A stretch of 64,000 nt of DNA from an uncultured Bacteroides sp. (GTDB taxonomy: Bacteria > Bacteroidota > Bacteroidia > Bacteroidales > Bacteroidaceae): contig CAUHML010000005.1 in the NCBI GenBank assembly GCA_959606905.1, forward strand, positions 49,464-113,463, read 5' to 3'. The position numbers were made by a program, and so were the translations under genes. Below the pieces are notes generated by a model. That model was not told where the DNA came from. It searched no databases and worked only from the letters and a program-made list of their open reading frames with translations. Of the stretch, positions 7,618-16,401 are shown piece after piece (within the stretch, counting starts at the first letter, position 1; each line of letters begins with the position of its first letter).

Positions 7618-8373
7618 TCAGTAAAGTTTCTGGTTCACCAATTCGTCAAAGAGCCTTGCATATTTCTCTGCGACTGCTTCTGCGAACTTTTTACCTTTTT
7701 CGGCAGAGGCTCCACGCGGATCACCTACCCCGGTATCTTTCGATACTTTTCCCCAGTTTCTGGGAATCCATGCTACTTTTTCATTCAAAGACTGCACGGC
7801 AAAGGTTTTATATTCTCCACTTCCTGCTTCTTCAAGATTGACCAGTTCGGGATGATAGTGCATCATTACAGATGTCTCGACTTCATCTGCATGGTCACCC
7901 GGATTTTCAAAATAGTCCTTAACCTTTAATACGGTATACCATTCACTTGATGCAATCAGAAAGTCAGGATAGTCTACCGATAAATCACGAATCATACTTT
8001 TAAAAGTATTGCCACCATGCCCGTTGATAATTACTAATTTCCGGATACCTTGAACATAAAGGGAAGAAACAATATCCGTCAGTATTGCTTTCTGAGTTTC
8101 ATAACGCGTATGGATACAAAACGGAAGTTCCCGTTGTCCCGGATTTTGCGACCCCATGCCGATAGGTGGCATGACCATACAATTTACCCCATATTTCTGT
8201 TTGGCTATCAAAGCGGCAGAAACCGCTACATCATGAGAAAGGATACAATCCGTCATATAGGGCAAATGCAGATTATGAGGTTCGGTAGCCCCCCACGGTA
8301 ACGCTACAATATCATATCTCCCATCTTTTACTTCTCCATAACAAGATATGGATAAATCAACTTTTCTATTCAT
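7618..8373 (-). CDS. Creatininase-family amidohydrolase
   Basis: A 251-residue cytoplasmic metal-dependent hydrolase of the creatinine amidohydrolase superfamily. Metal-ligand motifs are WGATEPHNLHLPYMTD near residues 27-42 (Glu, His, Asp) and INGHGGN near 118. The DHADEVETSVMMHYHPELV segment completes the family pattern. Family members act on creatinine, on formamides in riboflavin/F420 synthesis, or in mycofactocin peptide cleavage; the substrate here cannot be assigned. The -7 box TATTTTTG is at 8457-8464. The gene has no partner in its operon. Confidence 0.85.
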   Translation of the reverse strand: MNRKVDLSISCYGEVKDGRYDIVALPWGATEPHNLHLPYMTDCILSHDVAVSAALIAKQKYGVNCMVMPPIGMGSQNPGQRELPFCIHTRYETQKAILTDIVSSLYVQGIRKLVIINGHGGNTFKSMIRDLSVDYPDFLIASSEWYTVLKVKDYFENPGDHADEVETSVMMHYHPELVNLEEAGSGEYKTFAVQSLNEKVAWIPRNWGKVSKDTGVGDPRGASAEKGKKFAEAVAEKYARLFDELVNQKLY

Positions 8374-8456
8374 ATACCTTATTTATTTCTGATGATTATA
8401 CTATTTCATTTTTACTATCACTTCTCTCTTTTTTTATCAGACTATACTTCTTGAAG

Positions 8457-8464
8457 CAAAAATA
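8457..8464 (-). promoter_or_regulatory. -7 box of creatininase gene
   Basis: On the minus strand this reads TATTTTTG, 84 bp before the ATG at 8373, implying a leader of about 75 nt. No clear -33 box. Confidence 0.4.
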
Positions 8465-8511
8465 GGAATTGTTTGGAGATTCTATAGCTAATCAAGGACT
8501 AAATTCACTAA

Positions 8512-8750
8512 CTAATTAACAAATATATTACAAGCGATAGGTAACCGTTCTTTCTTCGGAAGAGTCAATTCAAAGACGCCAGATACCTTCTAAGACTTTC
8601 TCTACGGTTCCTATATTCGCTTTGGGTTGGCGGCGGCTCTTGATTGTCAGATATCCCTTGCCTTCCGTTGCTTTTACTTCCTTCGTTTTATTATCCACGT
8701 GTTGCAATCTCAAAATTACGGAAACCGTGAGAAATTTCCGGAGAATAGAT
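8512..8750 (-). pseudogene. Decayed C-terminal coding fragment, family unknown
   Basis: This stretch lies between the creatininase promoter and the regulator gene. On the minus strand one frame reads VDNKTKEVKATEGKGYLTIK and stops near 8570. Another frame continues with ELTLPKKERLPIACN and a TAG at 8512-8514. A one-base shift would join them into a beta-strand-rich C-terminus. There is no start codon or ribosome-binding site for it. I read it as a leftover of a larger gene, possibly a carbohydrate enzyme given the neighbouring regulator, but cannot name it. Confidence 0.3.
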
Positions 8751-8752
8751 TT

Positions 8753-10474
8753 TTAGCCAATAATACTCTTTATATAATCCGTAGGGCATACATGATAGAA
8801 ATCCTTAAATTTCTTCCTAAAATATTGGACATCACAATATCCCAACATACCTGCTATTTCCGAAATATTAAATTGTTGGGAAGCCAACAATTTAAGTGCT
8901 TTATCCATTTTGAATGAATAGATGTAATCTTCCGGTGACATACCTATAATATCCTTTATCTTACTGTAAAAAGCAGTACGACTCATCCCTATATCAACAC
9001 AAAGTTTATCAATCCTATATTTCTCCGTTGAGAGATTCTTTTCCAATATTTCATTGACTTTATTCATAAATAACAAATCTGTGTTTTCCATTTCCTGCCT
9101 CATAGGCACCAAAGGGAAAATGGCATCAGATAAAAAGTTTTTTATTCGTTCACGCAACGCTATACGATTCTCAATAAGCATGCAAATATCCGCCCTGAAC
9201 TTACAGATACTCTCTGTACGCAATTTCAACCGATCTGCTCCACATCCTAAATGAGAAAGATAGCTTTCATTATCAAAAGACCTTATCAGCAGAACGACTG
9301 GTATCTCTCCCATTGTTTTATCTGCTTTAACTTGAAAACAGAGCGAATCGCCACTTATGCCGTTTACATTATCATCAATAATGATTGTGTCAGGAATTTG
9401 CCGGATGATAGTATGTATTATCAAATCAGGATCTTCAAGAATGGAAATCTGATAGTATCTCGACAAAGACTTTCTCAAATAATCACTGAACGGTTTATCC
9501 TTCATTACTAATAAGATATGAGGAGCATCCTTTGCTTTCAAATCTTGTTTTTCATCCTTATGAATTCGAGAGGATTTTATAACGGGACATTCTTGATTCT
9601 GGCAATGACAGTCCGTCGGGATAACAATCCTGAAAGTGGCGAATTTGCCGTGTCCGTAGCCAATCATTTTCCCTCCATGCAAACGAATGATTTTTCTGAC
9701 AGTCCTCAAACCACTATATCCATATACAGGAAACAGAGCGGAAATAAAGGAAAATAAACTTTCAGCTTTATTCTCCGTTACGGTATTATTGCTGATATGT
9801 AATTCCCATGCATCCATTGTATGCGTTACGCTAATTGATATGCAACAACCCGAATTTGTTATCAAGATTATCTTGTATAAAAGATACTGAAGTGCGGCTG
9901 TCATTATGTTCTCATTTATCCTGCAACTGACGCAATCCGAACATTCGTTGACCTTCAATTTCACTTGACGGATGTTTGCGTATGGCCGACATTGATTAAC
10001 AATGGAAGTGATATAAGTGGAAAGTTCAAAATCGACAGTAGCTGTCTTAGGCTTAATACTACCTTCAATCTTATCAAGCGTCATAACATTCTGATTACAG
10101 TCTATTATACGTTCAGCATATTTCAAGACTTCCTCTATTTTCAGAGAAACCGGTTCAGACAGACTAGCAGTTTTAATATCTTCCAACTGATTTCGTAATA
10201 ATGTCAAGGGTGTATGTATCGAATGAAGCATATTCATTGCAATCTTATATTTTTCATGAGATTGAAACCGGACATTATACTCTGCCGCAAGATAGGCAAG
10301 TAGGCAAATAAATAGTCCAATACCAAGTCCCCCTACGGGAATTACATATCCAAGCAGAGACAAATCAGACAAAATTACATCAATAGTCTGTTTACTGCCC
10401 ACAAAATCTGCTCCCTCCTTTAAAGGAAGTAAAAGCTGAAAACTAAATAATAAATTCAGGAAACAATCATTCAT
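8753..10474 (-). CDS. Hybrid histidine-kinase/AraC regulator lacking a sensor domain, degenerate
   Basis: A 573-residue membrane-anchored regulator. The single N-terminal helix (PVGGLGIGLFICLLAYLAA) is followed by a HisKA-like segment with a conserved His (LHSIHTPLTLL, ~86). The ATPase domain lacks clear N and DxGxG boxes. A receiver-like domain (~320-430) has IIIDDNVNG but RSF where the conserved Lys is expected. A C-terminal AraC helix-turn-helix (~470-573) ends the protein. It looks like the back half of a Bacteroides hybrid two-component system, without the periplasmic sensor domain (normally ~750 residues) and with signalling residues lost. It probably acts as a phosphorylation-independent transcription factor. 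Targets are unknown. Confidence 0.8.
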   Translation of the reverse strand: MNDCFLNLLFSFQLLLPLKEGADFVGSKQTIDVILSDLSLLGYVIPVGGLGIGLFICLLAYLAAEYNVRFQSHEKYKIAMNMLHSIHTPLTLLRNQLEDIKTASLSEPVSLKIEEVLKYAERIIDCNQNVMTLDKIEGSIKPKTATVDFELSTYITSIVNQCRPYANIRQVKLKVNECSDCVSCRINENIMTAALQYLLYKIILITNSGCCISISVTHTMDAWELHISNNTVTENKAESLFSFISALFPVYGYSGLRTVRKIIRLHGGKMIGYGHGKFATFRIVIPTDCHCQNQECPVIKSSRIHKDEKQDLKAKDAPHILLVMKDKPFSDYLRKSLSRYYQISILEDPDLIIHTIIRQIPDTIIIDDNVNGISGDSLCFQVKADKTMGEIPVVLLIRSFDNESYLSHLGCGADRLKLRTESICKFRADICMLIENRIALRERIKNFLSDAIFPLVPMRQEMENTDLLFMNKVNEILEKNLSTEKYRIDKLCVDIGMSRTAFYSKIKDIIGMSPEDYIYSFKMDKALKLLASQQFNISEIAGMLGYCDVQYFRKKFKDFYHVCPTDYIKSIIG

Positions 10475-10765
10475 ACTAATATCAGATTAATTTAATTAAT
10501 ATTTTACACTTTCAGTAAAACACGTCTGATGATTCTTTGACGTATTAAAATCCGATGCAAGTATAAACTTTTCGATACCGGTTTACGAGGTGGTTTCTGA
10601 CAAAAACAAAGGGTGTTTTCTATCTAAAATGGTAACATTTTCATTTATTACTCTAATATAAGCAAATGTAAATGTAAAGCTACATTTTTATCCGATTTAC
10701 ATACAATAATATATATTTTTACTATGAAATTAATCAATAGAAAGCATACAGGTACAAAACAAAAA

Positions 10766-10801
10766 CGGGCAAATATGCAATACATCACGCATATTTACCC
10801 G
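10766..10801 (-). terminator. Terminator of GIN-domain gene
   Basis: CGGGCAAATATGC and GCATATTTACCCG form a 13-bp stem with one mismatch. On the minus strand it is followed by TTTTTGTTTTG. The remainder of 10475-10824 is AT-rich upstream sequence of the hybrid regulator with no other feature seen. Confidence 0.8.
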
Positions 10802-10824
10802 CATCCTATTATAATCGAGAATTC

Positions 10825-11616
10825 CTATTTTCTGGAAATAGAATCTTTCCTGCCTTGTTTATTTAGAATAGTTGGATTTCCTTTATATTCAATATCTCCG
10901 CTACCGCTAACTTTTGCATCCAACTGTTTAGAAGCATAACAAGAGATATCGCCGGAACCTGAAACAGTGGCAATCACTTCAGTAGCCGCCAACTTATCAG
11001 CACTGATGTCACCGGAGCCGTTTACAGTCAATGCAGCCCATTTCGCAGTGCCTTTGATATTCACATCTCCCGAACCGCTGACTATCGTTTTTACAGTAGT
11101 GCCCTTCACATTTTTCACATCGATATCTCCACTCCCTTTTATATAAGCAGAAAGATTAGTATATTGCAGATTCTCCGCTTCAATATCTCCGGAACCGGTT
11201 ATGTTCAGAGTCAAATCAACACCTTTAATAGTACCCTTCAGATATACATCTGCCGAACCTTTAATATCTACTTCATCTAATGAAGGAGAAGAAGCAATCA
11301 CTTTCAAACGACGTTCTCCACTAAGAATCTTAACCCCCTTCTTGATATTCACCTGCAACACTCCATTCGCAGTAGATACTTCCAGCAAATCGACCAAATT
11401 GTCCGAACCATATATAGAGATCTCTGTTTTAGAGCCACTACTCTGTCGATATTCAACATCAGTACTGCCTAGCACCTTGATTGAGCTAAAATTGCTTACG
11501 TTATTCAACTCCTTTGTAATATACTTCTTACTGGGAGTTACGGTCTGTGCCTGCATTCCTGTTATAAACAAGAACATCAGTACTGCCAACATAGATGTAA
11601 CCTTTAAACTTTTCAT
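10825..11616 (-). CDS. Head GIN domain protein (DUF2807), secreted
   Basis: The start is set at 11616 (MKSLKVTSMLAVLM), giving 263 residues. The upstream ATG at 11646 overlaps the -7 box and is rejected. A signal peptide ends near GMQAQ. The rest is a right-handed beta-helix-like DUF2807 domain with many repeats of the GSGDI/GSADV type, about every 18-20 residues (GSGDIEAEN, GSGDIDVKN, GSGDVNIKG, GSGDISADK, GSGDISCYA, GSGDIEYKG). Family members are periplasmic or surface proteins of unknown function. It is monocistronic with its own promoter and terminator. Confidence 0.88.
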   Translation of the reverse strand: MKSLKVTSMLAVLMFLFITGMQAQTVTPSKKYITKELNNVSNFSSIKVLGSTDVEYRQSSGSKTEISIYGSDNLVDLLEVSTANGVLQVNIKKGVKILSGERRLKVIASSPSLDEVDIKGSADVYLKGTIKGVDLTLNITGSGDIEAENLQYTNLSAYIKGSGDIDVKNVKGTTVKTIVSGSGDVNIKGTAKWAALTVNGSGDISADKLAATEVIATVSGSGDISCYASKQLDAKVSGSGDIEYKGNPTILNKQGRKDSISRK

Positions 11617-11643
11617 AATTTTTTTCGTTAAATGTTCTAACGA

Positions 11644-11673
11644 CAAATATAAGAAGTATATTTCAATTTACAA
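11644..11673 (-). promoter_or_regulatory. Promoter of GIN-domain gene
   Basis: On the minus strand TTG (11671-11673) and TATATTTG (11644-11651) are separated by 19 bp, a good Bacteroides promoter. The -7 box lies 27 bp before the ATG at 11616. Confidence 0.7.
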
Positions 11674-11882
11674 GAAAAGAACGAATATAACTTTGCCAAC
11701 CTTCCGGATCAATGCGGAACAATAATGGTCCAATAATTAAACTATACATTTTAGTTATTTGTTTATAATGAATAGATAAGTACACATTATTGTATTTACA
11801 CTTCCAACGTATTTTCACCTATGCATAGTAAGTCCTTTTCAGCCGGATATTGAAATTCGTTTTTATGCCCGATAACTTTTAA

Positions 11883-12060
11883 TTATTTCTACACCTTATT
11901 GCCTGTAGTATTCATGCACAAGAAAAGTAACCACCTGTGCAGGAATATAAACTCTGGTACGATCGCCCGGCACAAGTATGGACCGAAGCATTACCATTGG
12001 GAAACGGCCGTTTAGGGGCCATGGTATATGGAATAGAATCACCCGCTCGTTTGGACAAAA
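11883..12060 (+). pseudogene. Remnant of GH95-family alpha-L-fucosidase, N-terminus only
   Basis: The plus strand encodes a degraded signal peptide (LFLHLIACSIHAQEK, then a TAA), followed in the same frame by QEYKLWYDRPAQVW and TEALPLGNGRLGAMVYG. This is the characteristic N-terminus of GH95 fucosidases, which are normally ~800 residues. Homology ends at about 12035, where a terminator hairpin begins. There is no start codon and a nonsense codon after the signal peptide. An internal deletion seems to have removed almost the whole gene, leaving the 5' end and the 3' terminator. Confidence 0.75.
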
Positions 12061-12078
12061 AGGAGCGGGCGATTCTTT
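12035..12078 (+). terminator. Terminator at the GH95 deletion junction
   Basis: AGAATC(A)CCCGCTC pairs with GAGCGGG(C)GATTCT across a 14-base loop, followed by a T-containing tract. It directly follows the truncated GH95 coding sequence, so it is probably the native terminator of the lost gene. Confidence 0.65.
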
Positions 12079-12107
12079 GCATTTATCCTTTTTATATTTT
12101 ACATTTG
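12076..12107 (+). promoter_or_regulatory. Promoter of SDR gene at 12125
   Basis: TTTG (12076-12079) and TACATTTG (12100-12107) are separated by 20 bp. The ATG follows 17 bp later. A good Bacteroides consensus. Confidence 0.75.
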
Positions 12108-12124
12108 CCAGTAAAAAAGAAATT

Positions 12125-13012
12125 ATGGCAGATAATTATATAGAAAGACAGCAGGAACAATATGAAGCCAGAAAAGCAGCTTGGAAACAAGCACAGAAGT
12201 ATGGTAAAAAGAAAACCGGAACAACGCATCAGGTGAGAACGGGACAAGCTGACAAGATACCTTCCGATGCAAACAGACGGAAAAGAAGAGTTTTCGTAAC
12301 AGGCGGAGCGGAAGGAATAGGCAAAGCAATCGTAGAAGCATTTTCTCAAGCGGATTGCCTGGTCGCTTTCTGTGATACGAATGATGCATCCGGTCAACAA
12401 ACTGCAAAAGAAACAGGAAGCATATTCCACAAGGTTGATGTAAGCAATAAAGAGTCGTTGGAGAATTGTGTCCTGCAAATTCTGAAGGAATGGGGCGATC
12501 TTGATATCATTATTAATAATGTAGGCATTAGCAACTTTTCTCCTATCACGGAAACAAGTATAGAGGATTTCGACAAGATTCTCTCTGTCAACCTGCGTCC
12601 TGTATTTATCACTTCACGATTACTTGCCATTCATCGTAAAGCCCTTTCCTTTCCCAATCCTTACGGAAGAATTATCAATATCTGTTCCACCCGTTATCTG
12701 ATGAGCGAGCCCGGAAGTGAAGGTTATGCCGCCTCAAAAGGTGGTATCTATTCTTTAACCCATGCATTAGCCTCATCATTATCCGAATGGCACATTACGG
12801 TAAACTCTATTGCACCGGGGTGGATACAGACACATGACTACAACCAGCTCCGCCCGGAAGACCATTCACAACACCCTTCCCGGCGAGTGGGCAAACCGGA
12901 AGACATTGCCCGTATGTGCTTATTTCTTTGCGAGGAAAACAATGACTTCATCAACGGAGAGAACATAACCATTGACGGAGGAATGACGAAAAAGATGATT
13001 TATGTGGAATAA
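12125..13012 (+). CDS. SDR-family oxidoreductase with basic N-terminal extension
   Basis: A 295-residue protein starting MADNYIERQQEQYEARK at 12125, just downstream of a consensus promoter. A longer open frame back to 11978 runs through the GH95 remnant and promoter and is not real. The first ~55 residues are charged and Gln/Lys rich (KAAWKQAQKYGKKKTG), not part of the SDR fold. The Rossmann motif is VTGGAEGIGKA (~58). NNVG, the Ser of ICSTRY and the catalytic YAASK follow, and the end (NGENITIDGGM) is typical of classical SDRs. Substrate unknown. The gene converges with the patatin gene 2 bp away. Confidence 0.88.
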   Translation: MADNYIERQQEQYEARKAAWKQAQKYGKKKTGTTHQVRTGQADKIPSDANRRKRRVFVTGGAEGIGKAIVEAFSQADCLVAFCDTNDASGQQTAKETGSIFHKVDVSNKESLENCVLQILKEWGDLDIIINNVGISNFSPITETSIEDFDKILSVNLRPVFITSRLLAIHRKALSFPNPYGRIINICSTRYLMSEPGSEGYAASKGGIYSLTHALASSLSEWHITVNSIAPGWIQTHDYNQLRPEDHSQHPSRRVGKPEDIARMCLFLCEENNDFINGENITIDGGMTKKMIYVE

Positions 13013-13014
13013 GT

Positions 13015-13806
13015 CTATCCTTCTTGGGATGTCACGCCAATGCGATCTAATGCATTTCGAGTAATCTCAATCCCCGTCTCTACAATGGACTCTGCATGAT
13101 GAAACTCCAGCATATCATAAGCATTGCCGGACATCCGTATTAATATGTCCGGCTGACAGCGTTCTATCTGATAACGAGTAATTTGTTGCATCATCATTCT
13201 TGAAGATTCTGTCAACAGATTATAAGGACTCATCTTCTTTCTCTTTCCGCAATCAACCGGTGCATTCACATCGACTGCTATCAAAATATCTCCTTCGGTG
13301 CGATGTACATGATTGAGCGGGAGGGGATTCAAGATCCCCCCGTCAATCAATACCATGCCGTCTTTCCGCAAAGGGCGGAAAAGCATTGGTATGGAAATGG
13401 ATGCGCGGATAGCCTCATGTAAGCTGCCACTATCGAATCTCACCTCCTGATCACAAACAATATTGGTGGCCATGGCAACATAAGGAATCGGCAAGTCCTC
13501 GATGTTCATATCGGGGATTATCTCCTTTAACTCTTTGATGAAGCGATCTCCTTTCACCAGTCCGTCCCGACTTAATGTGAGGTCTGCCAGTTCCCACATC
13601 TTGCGCTTATCCCAGCTATACAGCCATTCTTTGCATTCTTCCAGTTTTCCCGAAGCATACATCGCTCCCACCATTGCTCCCATTGAACTTCCGGCAATAG
13701 AAGTTATTTCATAATTGTGACGTAATAATTCTTCTATGACTCCAATATGTGCAATACCACGCGCACCACCCATAGAAAGGACTAATGCTACTTTCTGTTT
13801 TCCCAT
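13015..13806 (-). CDS. Patatin-like phospholipase (RssA/NTE family)
   Basis: A 263-residue cytoplasmic serine hydrolase. The oxyanion motif GGARG is at ~13-17, the nucleophile elbow GSSMG at ~39-43 (Ser41) and the catalytic Asp in LIDGGILNPLP at ~150. These are the Ser-Asp dyad residues of patatin-like lipases, and the length fits the short bacterial RssA-like group. Expected activity is lysophospholipase or lipid acyl hydrolase; the physiological substrate is unknown. It is transcribed away from the GH92 operon. Confidence 0.9.
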   Translation of the reverse strand: MGKQKVALVLSMGGARGIAHIGVIEELLRHNYEITSIAGSSMGAMVGAMYASGKLEECKEWLYSWDKRKMWELADLTLSRDGLVKGDRFIKELKEIIPDMNIEDLPIPYVAMATNIVCDQEVRFDSGSLHEAIRASISIPMLFRPLRKDGMVLIDGGILNPLPLNHVHRTEGDILIAVDVNAPVDCGKRKKMSPYNLLTESSRMMMQQITRYQIERCQPDILIRMSGNAYDMLEFHHAESIVETGIEITRNALDRIGVTSQEG

Positions 13807-13867
13807 AATAAATCCATTTTCTACAAAGGAAACAAATTCCGGAGAAAAAAGTCGGTTGGAAACATAT

Positions 13868-14058
13868 AATTATCGCAAATTACTATTCGCCTTGCAGCAT
13901 TTCACTGTTTACCCCAGGGATTAGGAACTTTTATCCCGGGAGTTATCGACAACGAACCCATAGTGACGCTGTTCCAGCTATATAGAGACACTATACCCGA
14001 CACATACCGTCACTCTTTTTTATCGGGAACAACAATCAATATAAATGTAATAAAAAAT
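13868..14058 (+). other. Intergenic stretch with an unassigned open frame
   Basis: Between the patatin gene start and the GH92 terminator there is no convincing gene. One plus-strand frame without a start codon stays open for ~85 codons and contains GTFIPGVIDNEPIVTLF, which looks protein-like, while the other strand has stops. It may be a decayed fragment or chance. Confidence 0.15.
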
Positions 14059-14090
14059 GGGCTGCCGAACCCTGAAAAGTCCGACAGCCC
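14059..14090 (-). terminator. Terminator of the GH92-GH130-MFS operon
   Basis: GGGCTG(C)CGA and TCCGACAGCCC form a stem. On the minus strand it is followed by ATTTTTTATT. It lies ~40 bp after the GH92 stop codon. Confidence 0.8.
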
Positions 14091-14127
14091 TGTCAACCCA
14101 AAAACGATACCTATGAAACACTGTGTG

Positions 14128-16395
14128 TTACTTTAAATCAAATAATATACGTTGACTATGAACCAGTTCATCATGCGTGATACGGTATTGATTGAATTTC
14201 TTTCCGTTCAATAACACCTTGTTAATATATAAAGTTCCCGGTTGAGTGCGATTGCTTTCTATCACTAATTCTTTTTCCTTATACCATTTCGGATCTAAAC
14301 GAATAGTCACTCTATTGAATACAGGAGTCGTTAATGTATATTCCGGCAATCCGGGACAATCGGGATAAAAACCAATCATATTAAAAATAGCCCATGCAGA
14401 CATTGTCCCTGTATCATCATTACCGGGAATACCATTCGGCTTCGTTGTAAAGTACTTATCCAACAGCCGTTGTGTTTCTTTCTGCGTGCGCCATTCCTCT
14501 CCTCTAAAATAAGAGAATAAATGAGCATAGGCAATATCCGGTTCATTGGCCGGGTCATAAAGACCTTCGTCAAAAACCATTTGCAGTTTTTTGATAAAGG
14601 GGTTCTTTCCTCCCATTAACTTGGCAAGTCCATAAACATCATGTGGCACATAGAATGAATAATTCCATGCACTACCTTCATGGAAACCGGGATTCGGTTC
14701 AAAATTCTCCCCTTGTCTGGGATTAAACGGACTGTAAAAAGTGCCGTCAGGAAGAATCGGACGGAAAGTACCGAACTCTTTGCTATAATAATGCTTATAA
14801 CCTAAAGAACGTTTATAAAACATTTCCGCATCCTTTTTCTTTCCCAAAGCTTCCGCAAAGCGAGACAACGCAAAATCTGCAATATAATATTCCAATGCAT
14901 GAGATACCGAGTTATCATACTGCTCACGAAGCGGTACATAGCCTTTGGACATATAATCATCATTATCCGGACGCATCAGATTCTTTGCTCCCGGCAATGT
15001 AGCCGACTTATACATCGCTTCATAAGCCAAATCAACGTCAAAATCACGTAATCCTTTCATCCATGTATCTACGATAACCGGAATACTCGGATCACCTTCC
15101 ATAGTCAATGTCTCTCTTCCATACAATTCCCATTTGGGCAGCCACCCATGTTCCCGATACATATCAAGCATAGTACGTACCATTTCCATTTGGCGTTCCG
15201 GATAGACCAATGTCAGCAACTGATGAACATTGCGATAGGTATCCCAGAGAGAAAACACTGTATAGCGGTCTCCCTTTGTCGTCATAATCTTATCACTCTC
15301 CATTGCCGGATATTCTCCGTTGACATCCTGTAATATATTCGGATGAATCAGCAAATGATATAGTGCCGTATAGAAAACAGTCTTCTGAGCATCAGTACCT
15401 CCTTCTACAGTAATTCTCGACAAATCGTCATTCCATTTTGCCCGAGCCTCTGTATGAATCTGTTCAAAGTTCCTACCCTCCTGTTCACGATCCAGATTCA
15501 GCCGGGCATTCTCTATACTGACAAACGAAACGCCCATTTGCACTTCTACCTGTTCGCCTTCCTCCGTATCGAACGAAAAATAAGTACCAACATCATCTCC
15601 TGCTATCTCTTTTCCATAGCGGGTATAAAGTTTATATTTTCCCTGGTCCGGATCCCATTCTGCCTCTACACCAGTCATAGGTCTCTGTTTCTTCCAATAC
15701 CCTGTTGTTACAGGTGTTTTCTTTACCCGCATCACAAAATAAATAGGAAATACAGCTTGAGGATTATAACAGAATGTACCAAGCAGCTTCATTCCCTCAA
15801 CTTCGCAATCGCTTACACGGCGAAGCATAGCACCACTTTCATTTGTCAGTCCCTCTCCCAGATTTAGTAGTATATGGCTCTTACCTTTAGGGAAAGTAAA
15901 ACGGGCGATACTTGTACGTGGAGTAGCCGAAACCTCTGTTTTTACATTATACTTTGTCAGATAGTTGGAATAATAACCGGGTGAAGCCTGTTCATCCTTA
16001 TACTTACTTCCATACTCCTTATAGTCTACATTCAACTCTCCGGTAGTAGGCATCAGCAACAAAGAACCTAATTCAGGACATCCGACTCCACTCAAATTAA
16101 CATGAGCATATCCGGTAAAGAAGCAGTTGGTATGCTCATAAGGTGTGGACCACCAGCGGGCATCTTTATCGTATTTATTTTCTGAAGATCCCATTACATT
16201 GAAAGGAACCACAGACATCATCCCGTTCGGGCAAATTGCTCCCGGATTGGTAGTGCCAAAATTTGTTGTCCCGATAAAAGGATCAACATAATCTATCAAA
16301 AGACTTTTCTTCTCAGCAGGGGAGCTTCCTCCCTCTCCCCCATAAACGGGAAGAAGGATGAAAGCTAATGTGTAAGTTAATAGAATACGTTTCAT
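14128..16395 (-). CDS. GH92 family alpha-mannosidase
   Basis: A 755-residue secreted glycoside hydrolase with signal peptide MKRILLTYTLAFILLPVYG. The N-terminus DYVDPFIGTTNFGTTNPGA is the family hallmark. The catalytic (alpha/alpha)6 domain carries GNDDTGTMSAWAIFNMIGF near residue 660, containing conserved acids. GH92 enzymes are calcium-dependent exo-alpha-mannosidases that trim high-mannose N-glycans. It is the last gene of an operon with GH130 and an MFS permease, matching the order of BT1032-BT1034 in B. thetaiotaomicron, so a role in N-glycan core trimming is likely. Linkage specificity (1,2, 1,3 or other) is not readable. Confidence 0.93.
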   Translation of the reverse strand: MKRILLTYTLAFILLPVYGGEGGSSPAEKKSLLIDYVDPFIGTTNFGTTNPGAICPNGMMSVVPFNVMGSSENKYDKDARWWSTPYEHTNCFFTGYAHVNLSGVGCPELGSLLLMPTTGELNVDYKEYGSKYKDEQASPGYYSNYLTKYNVKTEVSATPRTSIARFTFPKGKSHILLNLGEGLTNESGAMLRRVSDCEVEGMKLLGTFCYNPQAVFPIYFVMRVKKTPVTTGYWKKQRPMTGVEAEWDPDQGKYKLYTRYGKEIAGDDVGTYFSFDTEEGEQVEVQMGVSFVSIENARLNLDREQEGRNFEQIHTEARAKWNDDLSRITVEGGTDAQKTVFYTALYHLLIHPNILQDVNGEYPAMESDKIMTTKGDRYTVFSLWDTYRNVHQLLTLVYPERQMEMVRTMLDMYREHGWLPKWELYGRETLTMEGDPSIPVIVDTWMKGLRDFDVDLAYEAMYKSATLPGAKNLMRPDNDDYMSKGYVPLREQYDNSVSHALEYYIADFALSRFAEALGKKKDAEMFYKRSLGYKHYYSKEFGTFRPILPDGTFYSPFNPRQGENFEPNPGFHEGSAWNYSFYVPHDVYGLAKLMGGKNPFIKKLQMVFDEGLYDPANEPDIAYAHLFSYFRGEEWRTQKETQRLLDKYFTTKPNGIPGNDDTGTMSAWAIFNMIGFYPDCPGLPEYTLTTPVFNRVTIRLDPKWYKEKELVIESNRTQPGTLYINKVLLNGKKFNQYRITHDELVHSQRILFDLK

Positions 16396-16401
16396 ATCTT
16401 A

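Noticed and set aside
10845..11500. GGAACC/TCTCCGGA-like repeats suggesting a DNA repeat array
   Set aside because: They are the codons of the GSGDI protein repeats in the GIN-domain gene.
11617..11646. Upstream ATG (11646) for the GIN-domain protein
   Set aside because: It overlaps the promoter -7 box; the signal peptide begins properly at 11616.
11978..12124. N-terminal extension of the SDR gene back to 11978
   Set aside because: The extension is an out-of-frame reading of the GH95 remnant, the terminator and the SDR promoter.
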